DNA of 64,000 nucleotides from Angomonas deanei. Taxonomy: Eukaryota > Euglenozoa > Kinetoplastea > Trypanosomatida > Trypanosomatidae. The position numbers were made by a program, and so were the translations under genes. The DNA is taken from positions 126,501 to 190,500 of the forward strand of contig LR877148.1 of assembly GCA_903995115.1 (NCBI GenBank), in the 5' to 3' direction. Positions 54,402-63,731 of this stretch are shown piece after piece. Below the pieces are notes generated by a model. The model saw only the letters and a program-made list of their open reading frames with translations, had not been told where the DNA came from and ran no database searches. Numbering within the stretch: the first letter of the stretch is position 1; every line of letters starts with the position of its first letter.

Positions 54402-55637
54402 TTAGAGGAAGAGTTTTCGGTGCAATACGGATGCGCCCTCCTCCTGCCACTCCCGCCGCGTAATCCACATGGGGGAAAATGCCGAGCTGCACGCCGCCAT
54501 CGAGGCACCAGCCCAGGCATCATTTTTCTGTGAGGTGGTGGTAAAGCACCCCTCCTCCTCCAGTCTGTAGTAGGAAGTGTCCCGCTTCTTCAGCTCTTGC
54601 AGTAGTCGTGGGGTAAAGTTGGCTGCCTGCGCACCACCGCCGGCGACAATGTGGTGCACCCCGCGCAGCTGCCACTCGGGGTCGAGGAGATTCTTGCAGT
54701 TGGCCACAAAGTCGACCAAATGAAACTTGGAGGCACCCTCGGGGATCGCCTCGTCCAGACCCCCAAAGAATACCTCAAACGGTTTACTGCGCTGTACGGT
54801 ATTCAGGGAAAAGGTATTCCCGTCCGGGGTGTACATTTGCACTGGCTGTGTGACACCAGGAGAGGGTTTGGTCACCTTGCGTAGTCGTTTCCTCCCCGGA
54901 CCCTTCTCCAACTCCTCCTGCGCCTCCTCGTCTAGGTGCACCTCCCCACTCATCCGCTTCACCCGATCCGCCAGGTCGCCCAGCAGATAGTCGGAGATCA
55001 CCTTCTGGTGGTGCGGCTGTCGACGGCAGAGGGTCGCGGCCTGCTCGTCTGCCCACGGCCGCCACTGCTTCTCCAGGGCGCTCTGGAACTGACTGGTCAC
55101 CACCGCCCCGCCCAGCGGAAGGCTGTTGAGGGTCTGTCGGAGTAAATAACCATCCAGCACGGCCCCCACGGTAACATGGGAGTGCCCCACGTCACACACT
55201 AACGCCGACACTTTCGCATTCGCTAACGCAATATTGACCAGTGGGCGTGAAAAGTAAAGGGAGGAGGCGATGCCGTTTTCCTCGCCGTCCTCAAGAAACA
55301 GTTCGGTGAGGCCCTCGAGAATCTCACTCCGCTCCTGCCACACTTCGGGTATCACCAGCATCAGCGGGTCCTCTGGCTTACACTTCAGCAAGTTGTGCTT
55401 GATGTGCCGTATACTACGCACGTGGTGCTCCACATTCGACTGCAATGACTGCAGGGTCCACAGCGGGAGGATATCACTCTCCGTGGTATTCCGGTTCGCG
55501 GAGCTCTGTAAAATAGACATGAAGTCACTCTGCGTGGCGTCCCCCTTGGAGAGGAGGGCAGGAAGGGAGACGGTGGGATGGAGGTCCCCGACATACCCGC
55601 CACGTACACGATAGGAACCGACCTCGACAACAGCCAT
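54402..55637 (-). CDS. Divergent actin-related protein (ARP)
   Basis: 411 residues of actin fold. The first phosphate loop is VVEVGSYRVRGGYVGD (Glu where actin has Asp), the second is CDVGHSHVTVGAVLDGYLL, the adenosine motif is VAGGGAQAANFTPRLLQEL, and the C-terminus GASVLHRKLFL parallels the SIVHRKCF end of actin. An insertion of about 50 residues in the middle (QPHHQKVISDYLLGDLADRV, then an acidic and Lys/Arg-rich stretch GPGRKRLRKV) looks like a nuclear-localisation segment. That suggests a nuclear ARP (ARP4/ARP6-like) of chromatin-remodelling complexes; the subclass is inference. The upstream spacer has an (AGG)6 microsatellite at 55713-55730 that serves as a pyrimidine tract on the coding strand. 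Confidence 0.75.
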   Translation of the reverse strand: MAVVEVGSYRVRGGYVGDLHPTVSLPALLSKGDATQSDFMSILQSSANRNTTESDILPLWTLQSLQSNVEHHVRSIRHIKHNLLKCKPEDPLMLVIPEVWQERSEILEGLTELFLEDGEENGIASSLYFSRPLVNIALANAKVSALVCDVGHSHVTVGAVLDGYLLRQTLNSLPLGGAVVTSQFQSALEKQWRPWADEQAATLCRRQPHHQKVISDYLLGDLADRVKRMSGEVHLDEEAQEELEKGPGRKRLRKVTKPSPGVTQPVQMYTPDGNTFSLNTVQRSKPFEVFFGGLDEAIPEGASKFHLVDFVANCKNLLDPEWQLRGVHHIVAGGGAQAANFTPRLLQELKKRDTSYYRLEEEGCFTTTSQKNDAWAGASMAACSSAFSPMWITRREWQEEGASVLHRKLFL

Positions 55638-55831
55638 TCGAACTATATAATCTGGTGTTTATACTATATGGAAAAAACTAAATAGGATATGTTTTAAATC
55701 TGTTTGTTTCTTAGGAGGAGGAGGAGGAGGAAAATGTGATAATATTCATGTGGGTCGCATCAGACAAGTTCTCCAAAACGCAACAAACACTGACAAAAAA
55801 AAAAGAAACTGGAATATTACTGTACAATAAA

Positions 55832-56941
55832 CTATCTCTGCGTATGACGAACGGACGCACTCAGTCCCAAGTCCTGAATCGCACTGGCACACCGCTCCGC
55901 CCCCAGTCGTGTGTTATACCGCACCACGAAGCACGGTACCCCCAGTTCCTCGGAGCTGCTGAGGGTGGGCGGTACCCCTAGCAAGTGGAGCGTCCCTTCC
56001 ACCTCGTTCTTCTCTGCAGTAGAAAAAAACGGCAGCAACACCTCCCAAGGGCCCGGTGTGGTTTTCTTTTCCGTCTCGGAGGGTGGAGTGGGGGTTTTCT
56101 TGGGACTGACCTTCTTCTTTTGTGGGACAGGTTTCTTATCCTCCTTCTTTACCGAGGTGCGGGGCTCCTTGCTCACACTCTTCCGCCCCGGGGTCGCTGA
56201 CTTACTCTTTGATTTGGGCTTTGCTGCCGGTTTAGGAGGGGGCTCCACCACCGTCTCCTCCGCCTGCGCTTGGATGGCTGCCAAAAAGCCACGCTTCAGC
56301 TCCTCCAGATAGTCGGAGGTCTTCCGCTGCAGCTGGGCATTCTCCTCCACCGTCGTGGTGCAGCGGTGAAGGGTGGAGCGCTCCAGATAGACGAACGCGC
56401 CGCACTGACGGCACTGCATGCAAGGGGCGTGACACCGCTCGTTACTGTATGTGTCGTGAATACAAAACGGGCACAAGTCGGTGGCACAGGAATCACAGTG
56501 AAAGAAATACAAACCGGAGCTTTGCGCACTCTTTGGCTTTTGGTTCCAATAGGTGAAGCCACAAAAATCACAGCTCACCCCTTCCACCGCGTACGTCTCC
56601 GGTGCCTTCAGGTGAAGGTCATTACTGCAGGAACAGTAAAACCGGTCTGTTACAGGATGATAGAGCGCACTGCCGTACTGCCATGTCTGGGCAAACTGGA
56701 CTTGTGTGGCATCCACTTCCAACAAAGGGGGGAGGGGGTGATCCACGTCTATGGTGTCTTCTTTTTTGGTGCCAGAAGTGGGCGAGCCAGCTGTACTATC
56801 TTCTATACGCGTATAACCGCCGTACGTCATCTGGCGCAACTCCCTCTCTGGGGATAGACTACTCCGCTGATGAGACGCTCTACTCAAATCGACGAAGCGC
56901 TGAAAGTTGCCGCATATGTTGGAGAATGGTGGGTCTGACAT
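55832..56941 (-). CDS. Cysteine-rich zinc-finger protein with basic linker, unknown
   Basis: 369 residues, family not recognised. A Ser-rich N-terminus (about 1-75) precedes a Cys-rich module at about 95-185 with paired cysteines: FYCSCS, VSCDFCGF, HCDSCATDLCPFC and CMQCRQCGAF. A Cys/His set of this spacing would hold two or three zinc ions, reminiscent of ZZ or RING-like folds. A helix (about 190-220) leads to a long Lys/Pro/Ser-rich linker (about 225-300), probably disordered. The compact C-terminal part (about 305-369) mixes helix and strand. Plausible roles are ubiquitin or nucleic-acid adaptor. The ATG at 56941 is the first. Confidence 0.65.
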   Translation of the reverse strand: MSDPPFSNICGNFQRFVDLSRASHQRSSLSPERELRQMTYGGYTRIEDSTAGSPTSGTKKEDTIDVDHPLPPLLEVDATQVQFAQTWQYGSALYHPVTDRFYCSCSNDLHLKAPETYAVEGVSCDFCGFTYWNQKPKSAQSSGLYFFHCDSCATDLCPFCIHDTYSNERCHAPCMQCRQCGAFVYLERSTLHRCTTTVEENAQLQRKTSDYLEELKRGFLAAIQAQAEETVVEPPPKPAAKPKSKSKSATPGRKSVSKEPRTSVKKEDKKPVPQKKKVSPKKTPTPPSETEKKTTPGPWEVLLPFFSTAEKNEVEGTLHLLGVPPTLSSSEELGVPCFVVRYNTRLGAERCASAIQDLGLSASVRHTQR

Positions 56942-57687
56942 CCAACGCCTGGAAACTAAAAAAAAAAAATTGCTAAACCATAAAAAAAAAAAAGGAATAG
57001 GAGAGGGGAAATAGTAATGAAAATGATTCAGGAAGCGAGTGCCGCAGAAAGAAGAGTAGCTATCACCAATGCAATAATGTATTTTGTTTATTTATTTTTT
57101 TCTTACGAATTTAAAAACAGAAAGGCTTATATATATATATCACAAAAAAAGGGAAAAAATCTGATCTATAATAATAATGAAACGAAAAAAAAAACGGAAA
57201 ATTGTGGCTTGTTTAAGGCTCTACTATAGCTGGTCAGTATTCATACTGTTAACGAAAACAATTATTATTTTTGATCATATTATAACGGGAAAAAAAAAAA
57301 TTGAAGCGTAAGCTCTTCGTGTATCTCAGTACAAAACATTACTTACATAAAAGAAAAAAAAAAAACACAACTCACACAGTACAACAACGGCAAAACATAC
57401 AAACAGAAATGAATAAAAAAAGAGGGAAGGGGGAGAATTATACATTGGAAAAAAAAAAAAAGTTAAATTATATTGTTTACCAGAATGTCAAAACACTAGG
57501 GCGCCAAAACATTAAAATAGGTGTCCTCCCGGCAACCGAGTTTACCCACAGCTGAATGGAAAAAGAAAAAAAAAAAAAAAGAAACAGAGGTCGACGGATA
57601 GTAATTGTAGAAGAAAAGAAAGTGGGTAAAAACGGCGCACGGTTACACCACACACAGACACACACTAAAAAAAATGGGGAATGGAAC
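56942..57687 (-). other. Large gene-free spacer with A-tracts
   Basis: At 746 bp this is the longest gap in the window. It contains the acceptor region of the zinc-finger gene next to 56941 and the 3' UTR of the Ser-rich gene. Plus-strand A9 to A16 runs recur roughly every 50-150 bp (T-runs on the coding strand), and a short (TA)n run lies near 57128-57141. I see no ORF with coding character, no tRNA boxes and no hairpin that stands out. Confidence 0.6.
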
Positions 57688-58770
57688 TCACGTTTGTTTA
57701 TTGGCGGTGATGGTCAGTCTTTTTGCTAAAAGACTGTTCGTCGGTCTTCGCGAGGACGCTGGCGCCGTCGGTGGGGAGATGCAGGGACGGGCGTGTGTGC
57801 TACCATTCGGGTGGAAGGGTAGTACCTCCGCCATCTCCTCCCTCGCCCCGCAGTTGGAGCTAGAGAGGAAGGCGGTACTGCAGGAGGAACACGTCGTACC
57901 GTTGGTCGACTCCCTCAACTTCTTGAGACGAGGGTTGGACCGCTGCGAGGAGGACGGGGACTTGGGGAGGACAGGGGCCAACAGAACAAAAGTGCTAGCG
58001 GTGCTGCACCCCCTCAGTGTGGGGGTGGTGGCACAACTACAGTCCAAGTCACTCTCCTCCGGTTCCTCGAACATGGTGTAGAGGGCTAAGGTAGGGGTCT
58101 GGGCCCCGTCGCTGGGGGAGAAGATACTACTGTCGTCGTAATACCGTGTGGCATCGACAATCACATTCTGCGGGACGGGGTGTCCCCCGACACTCTCCAC
58201 TCTACCAATTTCCGTATTCAGTGGCTCAATATTGGACGACGGATCACGCTTGTTGTCCACGGTCTGGTGGGGGCACGTGACGTACTCCCGAAAGGTGTTG
58301 GAGTTGCCTAAACGTAAAAAGAACTGGGCGACGTGGGTAACGTTGGAGGAGGTGCCCGCGCTGATGGAGGGCGGCTGTCGGGCGTTCTGCGCCGCCACCG
58401 CCGAGGCGGTCACGACACTCTCCTCTACACGTAACTTCTTCTTTTCGTACGATTCTAAAGGGGCGTAGTACCAAAAGAGCGCACCGCTCGATTGGACCTC
58501 CCCGACAAAAGAAAAGCTCTTTACGCTATTGTCGCTGTCCTTGCTAGACTTATGGAACGCCTCCTTGCGAAAAGGATTGGTCTTGAGCACTTTGGAGGAT
58601 AGACTTTCCCCGCTCTCTGTCGTTAAACTAGAGGTGGAAAGGACTAGCCGCACCGTGCCTAACTGGATCTGCTCTGGCAAAACATCATTGTTGTTTTGAG
58701 AACTAACTATTTTCTTCTTTTCACTTGCCTCTTTCGGGGATGTGGCTTTATCTGTTGGGGTGCTACCCAT
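57688..58770 (-). CDS. Ser/Thr-rich protein of unknown function
   Basis: 360 residues, no family recognised. Low-complexity, Ser/Thr/Pro-rich and probably mostly disordered. The most structured part is at about 70-165 (SFSFVGEVQSSGALFWYYAPLESY and VAQFFLRLGNSNTFREYVTCPHQ). Several cysteines cluster at about 245-310 (DLDCSCATTP, TTCSSCS). No membrane segment or signal. Codon use resembles its neighbours, and the gene is flanked by typical spacers, so it is likely genuine. Start is the first ATG; stop is TGA. Confidence 0.6.
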   Translation of the reverse strand: MGSTPTDKATSPKEASEKKKIVSSQNNNDVLPEQIQLGTVRLVLSTSSLTTESGESLSSKVLKTNPFRKEAFHKSSKDSDNSVKSFSFVGEVQSSGALFWYYAPLESYEKKKLRVEESVVTASAVAAQNARQPPSISAGTSSNVTHVAQFFLRLGNSNTFREYVTCPHQTVDNKRDPSSNIEPLNTEIGRVESVGGHPVPQNVIVDATRYYDDSSIFSPSDGAQTPTLALYTMFEEPEESDLDCSCATTPTLRGCSTASTFVLLAPVLPKSPSSSQRSNPRLKKLRESTNGTTCSSCSTAFLSSSNCGAREEMAEVLPFHPNGSTHARPCISPPTAPASSRRPTNSLLAKRLTITANKQT

Positions 58771-59127
58771 ACAATAAAACTAAAGTTTTTCTAAACAAAC
58801 AAAAAAGGGGGCCTGTAGGACCTCCGGGAAAAAATAAAAAAAAGGAAAAACTATGTTTATTCGTTCTATACAAGAACTTAGAATAGATAAAGAGGAGAGG
58901 TAGAGAGAGCAGAGCAATGGAGCACAACGATACTCGAAAGCTAAGAAAGGCGTGCGTCAATCATTGACAAAAATACAAATCTTCGAATAAATGTATATTA
59001 ATAGCTTTTAATTAGTCAACTACTCCTAGAAACAAATTGTGAGCATGCCTGTTAGTCAGCGTCGACACTATTTCTTTTTTTTTTTTTTAACCAAAAACAA
59101 AAATTCTTAGATGATGTTATTTCTATA
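58771..59127 (-). promoter_or_regulatory. Spacer with trans-splice acceptor for the Ser-rich gene
   Basis: On the coding strand a C/T-rich tract of about 35 nt (58882-58916) ends in TTCTAAG, with the AG at 58877-58878, leaving a 5' UTR of about 106 nt. The rest is AT-rich 3' UTR of the sphingolipid gene with a plus-strand T-run near 59072-59086. No gene seen. Confidence 0.55.
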
Positions 59128-60552
59128 TTAGGCGAACACTTCCTCCACTGCCTTAATGAACACTTCCATACCCGTCTTCACCTCCTCCTCCGTCATCTGG
59201 CTCTTCATGACGACACGCAGGGAGGGAATGTTTTCGGTGGGCTCCTCGTTGGTGTAGTGGTGCTTGGTGAACAGCGCACCCTTCAGGGCACAGTTGTTCA
59301 GTACCGTTTGGATTTGCTTTTCCACATCGGTGGCGTTCTTCTCCTTCACGTACGCCTCCGTGGCACGAAGGATGATGATGGGGGAAAGGTCGTCCTTGCA
59401 CTCCACCAGCTCCAGCTTGTTGCGGTTGAACTTGGACGCACGCAAGAGCGCACGCGCCTTCTTGGTGTTGGTGTGGATACGCTCGCAGTAGGAGGGGTTC
59501 TTCTCCAGCAGCTTCACCGCCTCGGTACAGGCGGCCGTCACGTACGGGGGGAGGGAGGCAGAGAAAATGTACGCCGCCGCGGCCAATCGCTGAAAGTCCA
59601 CCATGCCGCTCTCGCCAGAGCAGAACCCACCGACGCAGCCGAGGGAGGTGCTCATACTGCCAACGTACACGTCAATGTCCTTGATGGGGACACCGAACAC
59701 CTCGGGGGTGCCGCGGCCGGTCTTGCCCACCACGCCGAACCCGTAGCTGTCGTCCATGATTAAACGGAACTTGTACTGCTTGCACAGACGAAGAATTTCG
59801 GACAGATTGCAAATGTCGCCAAAGTTCTTGAACACGCCCTCCGTCACGACGAAGCGACGGTGCGGCTTCTTGTAGCCGTCCTTGGCCACCACCGACTTGA
59901 TCTTCTCCTCCAAGTCCTGGATGTCGTTGTGTTTGAACTCCACCATGTTGGCACGGCACAGGCGGCAGCCCTCCATCACAGGGGAGCAGATGCCCTTGTC
60001 GTACACGAGGTAGTCCCCACGGCTGGCGAAGCAGGAGATGAGGGTGGAGATGGTGGCGTACGAGAAACTGTACACGGCGGTGTCTTCCGCGCCGGTGAAG
60101 GTGGACAGCTTCTTCTCGCAGTCGACGTGTGGCTTGACGGTACCGTAGAAGGTGCGCGGGCCGCAGCTGCCAACACCATAAGCCATCACCGTCTTGCGCG
60201 CCACCTCGACGACCTCCTTCTCCGTCGAGAAGGAGTGGTAGTCGTACGTTCCGAAATCTAAGCACTTGGACTCCTTGGTGAGGTTTCCGCCCTTCACGGT
60301 GGCGTACACACCTTCTCGCTGCACCACCTCATAAAGGCCCTTGAACTCGTCGAGGTCTAGGTTGGATTTGACGCCTTTGATGTCTTCGAAAGGGGAAGAA
60401 CGGAACTCGGCGAGTCGTCGCTCCTGTTCCTCCACGGAGGGCATGTTGACGACGGGCTCCTTCTTCTTTTCCGCCTTCTTGGTGTTGTTCTGGAAGAACA
60501 GAATGGCTCCAGCACCGAGGAGAAAGGCTAAAAGGATGGAAATAAAACTCAT
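59128..60552 (-). CDS. LCB1: Serine palmitoyltransferase subunit 1 (LCB1)
   Basis: 474 residues. An N-terminal membrane anchor (MSFISILLAFLLGAGAILFF) precedes a class II aminotransferase fold. Serine palmitoyltransferase joins serine and palmitoyl-CoA in the ER, the first step of sphingolipid synthesis, as an LCB1/LCB2 heterodimer. Family blocks are LDFGTYDYHSF, GVGSCGPRTFYGT, DDSYGFGVVGKTGRGTPE and GGFCSG. Where LCB2 carries the PLP lysine (TKSFG), this protein reads STSLGCVGG near residue 298, so the lysine is missing, as expected for the non-catalytic LCB1 partner; the companion LCB2 is not in the window. The frame is open upstream only through the pyrimidine-rich leader. Stop is TAA. Confidence 0.88.
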   Translation of the reverse strand: MSFISILLAFLLGAGAILFFQNNTKKAEKKKEPVVNMPSVEEQERRLAEFRSSPFEDIKGVKSNLDLDEFKGLYEVVQREGVYATVKGGNLTKESKCLDFGTYDYHSFSTEKEVVEVARKTVMAYGVGSCGPRTFYGTVKPHVDCEKKLSTFTGAEDTAVYSFSYATISTLISCFASRGDYLVYDKGICSPVMEGCRLCRANMVEFKHNDIQDLEEKIKSVVAKDGYKKPHRRFVVTEGVFKNFGDICNLSEILRLCKQYKFRLIMDDSYGFGVVGKTGRGTPEVFGVPIKDIDVYVGSMSTSLGCVGGFCSGESGMVDFQRLAAAAYIFSASLPPYVTAACTEAVKLLEKNPSYCERIHTNTKKARALLRASKFNRNKLELVECKDDLSPIIILRATEAYVKEKNATDVEKQIQTVLNNCALKGALFTKHHYTNEEPTENIPSLRVVMKSQMTEEEVKTGMEVFIKAVEEVFA

Positions 60553-60626
60553 GGGGATACTATTTTTTTGGAAAACGATGAAAAAAAAAAAAGTTCTAAA
60601 TCTGAAGAAAGGGGAGAGGGGTGAAG
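60553..60626 (-). promoter_or_regulatory. Trans-splice acceptor for LCB1
   Basis: On the coding strand a C/T-rich tract (about 60605-60624) ends in TTCAG, with the AG at 60602-60603, leaving a 49-nt 5' UTR that contains a T12 run and an A7 run. Confidence 0.6.
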
Positions 60627-60731
60627 AATCATAGCAGCAAGAAGTGAGGGGAAAAAGCATCTCGAAAAAGAAAAAAAATCAGGAGTGAGCAACCTCTAAT
60701 TTTTTTGGTTTGATATAGTATACAATGAAAT

Positions 60732-61688
60732 TTAAAGATCCAACTTTGGCAGTCCAGTTTTCGCCACCACCGTCTTGTAGCGAGACCTGTTGCACCGCGT
60801 CGCAAAACTCCATTCCCTAAAGATTGGCAGTAACAGCACTTTTTCGTTCTGCGCCTCTAGATCCAGCAGGACCACCCGCCTCGCCACGTTGTGCTCCCAC
60901 ACATGAAAGTACCGTCTGACGAGGTCAATCAAGCTGTCTCGCTTCATCTTCCGGAGGTTTTTCAAGTAGGCCGTGTACAGAATCCAGTGGAAGAAACACT
61001 GTCGCGTCGTGTGTAGGAGGCGGTCGCTCTGTATCTGACGCACCAGCCTGTCCTGCAGCAGAATCTTTTGCCACCTAAAAAAGCAGTGTTCTACCCGTTT
61101 CACATTGTTCTGCATCTCCAACAGGAAGGCGGCGTTCATTCGCTTCGCCTTTATGGTTTTACACTTCCAGGTACGCCACGCGGAGCTCATTAACCAAAAC
61201 GGTCTCACGGAGTTCTCAAAGTGCTCAATCCGTTGTCCCTCCTTCCTGCGCGCTTCACCATACAGGGTCAACTTGTGCAGGACCGTTCTCGCAAAGGCAT
61301 ACAAATTTCGTTTGCATAGGACCTCCGCCTCGTGGTACCGTCTTTTACGGGTTCTACTCTGTACCGCGTATGCTGACCACTTGTCTAGGTACCGTCTGAC
61401 TATACTATGAAATACGATGCGCTGAAGGCTCAACAGTAGGAAACGTTTTCGCTTCCTCTTTTGGGCGAACCGAAGCCAGTATGCCAGACAGTACCGTTGC
61501 AGAAGGTTCCTCTCCGCCTCTCGACGAATAGAAAGGAGACCATTCATGAGGGGATGCGTGGTACTCCAGTCGACTCGCGATGAAGGACTATAATAGTTTC
61601 TACTTTCGTTGGGGTAGTAGTCGAAGGTACTTCGATTCCTACTGTACTCTATGGAGGTTGCATCTATGAAGGAATGTAGGGAGTTCAT
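60732..61688 (-). CDS. Sfi1-like centrin-binding repeat protein
   Basis: 318 residues, strongly basic and helical. A Trp/Phe-centred motif recurs roughly every 25-40 residues: YWLRFAQ, YLDKWSAY, AWRTWKCK, CFFRWQKI, CFFHWILY, YFHVWEHN and FREWSFA. This is the pattern of Sfi1 repeats, each of which binds one centrin on a long helix in spindle-pole, basal-body or bilobe structures. With seven or so repeats it is much shorter than yeast Sfi1. It could form a contractile or spacer filament at the flagellar base; partner and place are inference. The first ATG (MNSLHSF) is used; stop is TAA. Confidence 0.72.
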   Translation of the reverse strand: MNSLHSFIDATSIEYSRNRSTFDYYPNESRNYYSPSSRVDWSTTHPLMNGLLSIRREAERNLLQRYCLAYWLRFAQKRKRKRFLLLSLQRIVFHSIVRRYLDKWSAYAVQSRTRKRRYHEAEVLCKRNLYAFARTVLHKLTLYGEARRKEGQRIEHFENSVRPFWLMSSAWRTWKCKTIKAKRMNAAFLLEMQNNVKRVEHCFFRWQKILLQDRLVRQIQSDRLLHTTRQCFFHWILYTAYLKNLRKMKRDSLIDLVRRYFHVWEHNVARRVVLLDLEAQNEKVLLLPIFREWSFATRCNRSRYKTVVAKTGLPKLDL

Positions 61689-61861
61689 TCCTCTGTTCTA
61701 AGTGTTTGTGTGTGTTGAAAGGATGCAGCACTTGTCGAGGGAAGGGGAAAAGGATCTGACGCTTAGCTAGCAGCAGAGCAAACTGTACTGGTTGTATCTA
61801 CTTGAATTATTTGTTTTAGTACAGTATTGCTTAAGGTGTATTATACAAAATGTTAAAACGG

Positions 61862-62849
61862 TCAGTTGAGTCGATTCTTCTTGTACCCCTTCGGCACCTT
61901 CCCAATCAGATACACAATCAAATGAAAGGAAATGGAGCACAAGTCGCGTGTGGCGGGTAGTTCCGCTATTTCCTGAACGGACAGAACCCTATACGGCTTC
62001 TCTTTCCGTAAATGCCGCCAAGTCGCTGGGAGGCTAATGTTCAATGTGATCTTCTCAAACCGACCGTTGGTGGCGGTCTCCTGAATAAACTGCTCCAAAA
62101 AGAGGGACAACAACTCCGTACTATCCATGCAGGCCCGCCGCTCCACCTCCTCTGGCAGAGTGTAATAAGTGGGGTCGCACAGGTGCACCTCGGTCAGCGT
62201 GTCGGTGGTGGTGGCATCCTCTGTTGTATACTTTTGGATCCGTGGCGGTAGGAACTCTGCCAGAAACAGAATGTAATTGATCACCCACGTGCCGCAAGGG
62301 TTGGCGGCGCCACACAAACTTTGGGCCGCCAGGGCGTGTAAGCACTTCATATCCCTGTCGTGACTCACCGCCGCATTCCCATACTTTGCTTTTTCCTTGT
62401 CTTCTGGGTGTACAAAGTGCTGGTCGAAAAAGGCCCACTGTTCTGCGGATATTAGTTCCTTCACCCGTTGTTCATACACCGCGTGAGAGGTGATGTGAAA
62501 CTGACGCAGCGTGTCATGCCCGTCGATGGCCTCCTGCAATCGGCGGACTGCCCCGTGGTGTTCTAGTCGGCCAATGAGATTGTTCACGTTGGGGCACGTT
62601 AGCCAAAAGACGGTCGCCCCGATCGCCGCGGAAGACTGACCTCTTCCATTCTTCCCTGCCGTCGAGCACAGGACGGCGGTGGCGGTACCGGTCGGGGGAC
62701 TGTAGGATAGCCTGTTTCTGTGTGTAGTGGTGGTGCGCAGTCTTGCACGTGAAGAGGGTGGAGTCCATCTTGCGGTACTTTTCCGGGTCGGCCGCCTCGG
62801 CATAGGCACTACGCTTCCGTGATGGCACTGGTCCCTCCTGACTGCTCAT
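61862..62849 (-). CDS. DUF501-family protein, one frame break
   Basis: Two overlapping frames give one protein of about 328 residues. The upstream frame starts at ATG 62849 (MSSQEGPVPSRKR) after a clear acceptor. The downstream frame carries the DUF501 core, TVFWLTCPNVNNLIGRLEHHGAV, followed by the usual helical part with HALAAQSLCGAANPCGTWV. DUF501 is a family of unknown function best known from actinobacteria; the domain name is recalled from pattern, not searched. The frames part near a C5 run on the coding strand (62694-62698); four C would join them. The C-terminal 100 residues are outside the domain and unrecognised. Stop is TGA. Confidence 0.6.
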
Positions 62850-62925
62850 TCGAACGAGTGTACCGACTCCTTCTGTTCTTTGTGTAGCTAAGGCAGATGG
62901 TGGAAAGGGGGAAAAAAGAAATGTA
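62850..62925 (-). promoter_or_regulatory. Trans-splice acceptor for the DUF501 gene
   Basis: On the coding strand a C/T-rich tract (about 62893-62922) ends in GCCTTAG, with the AG at 62888-62889, leaving a 38-nt 5' UTR before the ATG at 62849. This supports 62849 as the start rather than an ATG in the other frame. Confidence 0.65.
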
Positions 62926-63049
62926 CAACTAGCCGTAAACAGTACAAAACAAAGATAAGCGTGTGCAGAAATCGTTTCAAGTACACCACAAAACTGTATG
63001 TACATCAACGCAAACAAAGTAAAAATTTACATGCAGATGATTCGTCCCC

Positions 63050-63586
63050 CTATTTTAGGCCGTAAATCTTATTAATCTCCTCCGTGGTGTAGGTCTGCTT
63101 CTTCGGTTTGCTGATTTTCTCAAAGTATTCGCCTAGTTCCTTCGGGTCCTTCTTTTTAGTGGGGGCCTCCTTCTCGGGGTCAAACAAGTATCTCTGCTGA
63201 CTTTCCTGCATATTCTGTTGTTTCTTTTTCAGTGTTTCGTTATACATGCGCTCCACACTAGCGTCAATCTCCTCCTTGGATAGTCTACTAATCGTCTTGG
63301 TCACCTCCTTATCCGTGGAGGCGTAGACCTTCTTCTCCGACTCCGCAAAGTTCTGCGCGCGACGCTCCAGCGCCTGGTCGTACTGTCGATTGACACTCTT
63401 CTGCAGCTCCTCCTTGGAAATCTTCTGCGGTTCCTGGTGTGGGTAGTAACGGCTCTCTAGCGCCTCCAAGTTTTCCTTCTTGGCGTTCACCGACTGCGTG
63501 TACAGTCGCTCGACGAGCCGTTCCTCATCCTCGCGGGTGATGTACGTCTTTGTCTTGTACTCCTCTGCCGACTCGGGGTTGGTCAT
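63050..63586 (-). CDS. Small three-repeat coiled-coil protein, unknown
   Basis: 178 residues, very charged, entirely helical apart from the ends. A unit of about 45 residues is repeated three times: EERLVERLYTQSVNAKKENLEALE (about 20-45), KEELQKSVNRQYDQALERRAQNF (about 58-82) and KEEIDASVERMYNETLKKKQQNM (about 105-128). Each has the core (K/E)E-x4-V-x(3)-Y-x5-(K/R)-x(3)-N followed by E(S/A) and an aromatic pair. The C-terminus (KQTYTTEEINKIYGLK) echoes the start of a repeat. No known family is recognised; it could be a microtubule or flagellar skeleton protein. Start is the first ATG. Confidence 0.75.
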   Translation of the reverse strand: MTNPESAEEYKTKTYITREDEERLVERLYTQSVNAKKENLEALESRYYPHQEPQKISKEELQKSVNRQYDQALERRAQNFAESEKKVYASTDKEVTKTISRLSKEEIDASVERMYNETLKKKQQNMQESQQRYLFDPEKEAPTKKKDPKELGEYFEKISKPKKQTYTTEEINKIYGLK

Positions 63587-63731
63587 TGTAGACTGGATAT
63601 GCTTCTAATAACACTGAAAAAAAAAAATATGGTGGGGAGAAGGTTCATGAACACAATTGTTTCTATTGAGAATACAAATCATCACACGGCAGAAAAATAG
63701 ACAAATACCTATGAAAAAAAAAAAAAAACTA

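Noticed and set aside
55713-55730. (AGG)6 and the (GA)n run at 43566-43582 as independent repeat elements
   Set aside because: On the coding strand they are simply the pyrimidine tracts of the acceptors for the adjacent genes.
57477-57665. 62-codon minus-strand ORF in the large gap
   Set aside because: Its translation is Phe/Ser/Thr-rich output of a pyrimidine tract with no coding character.
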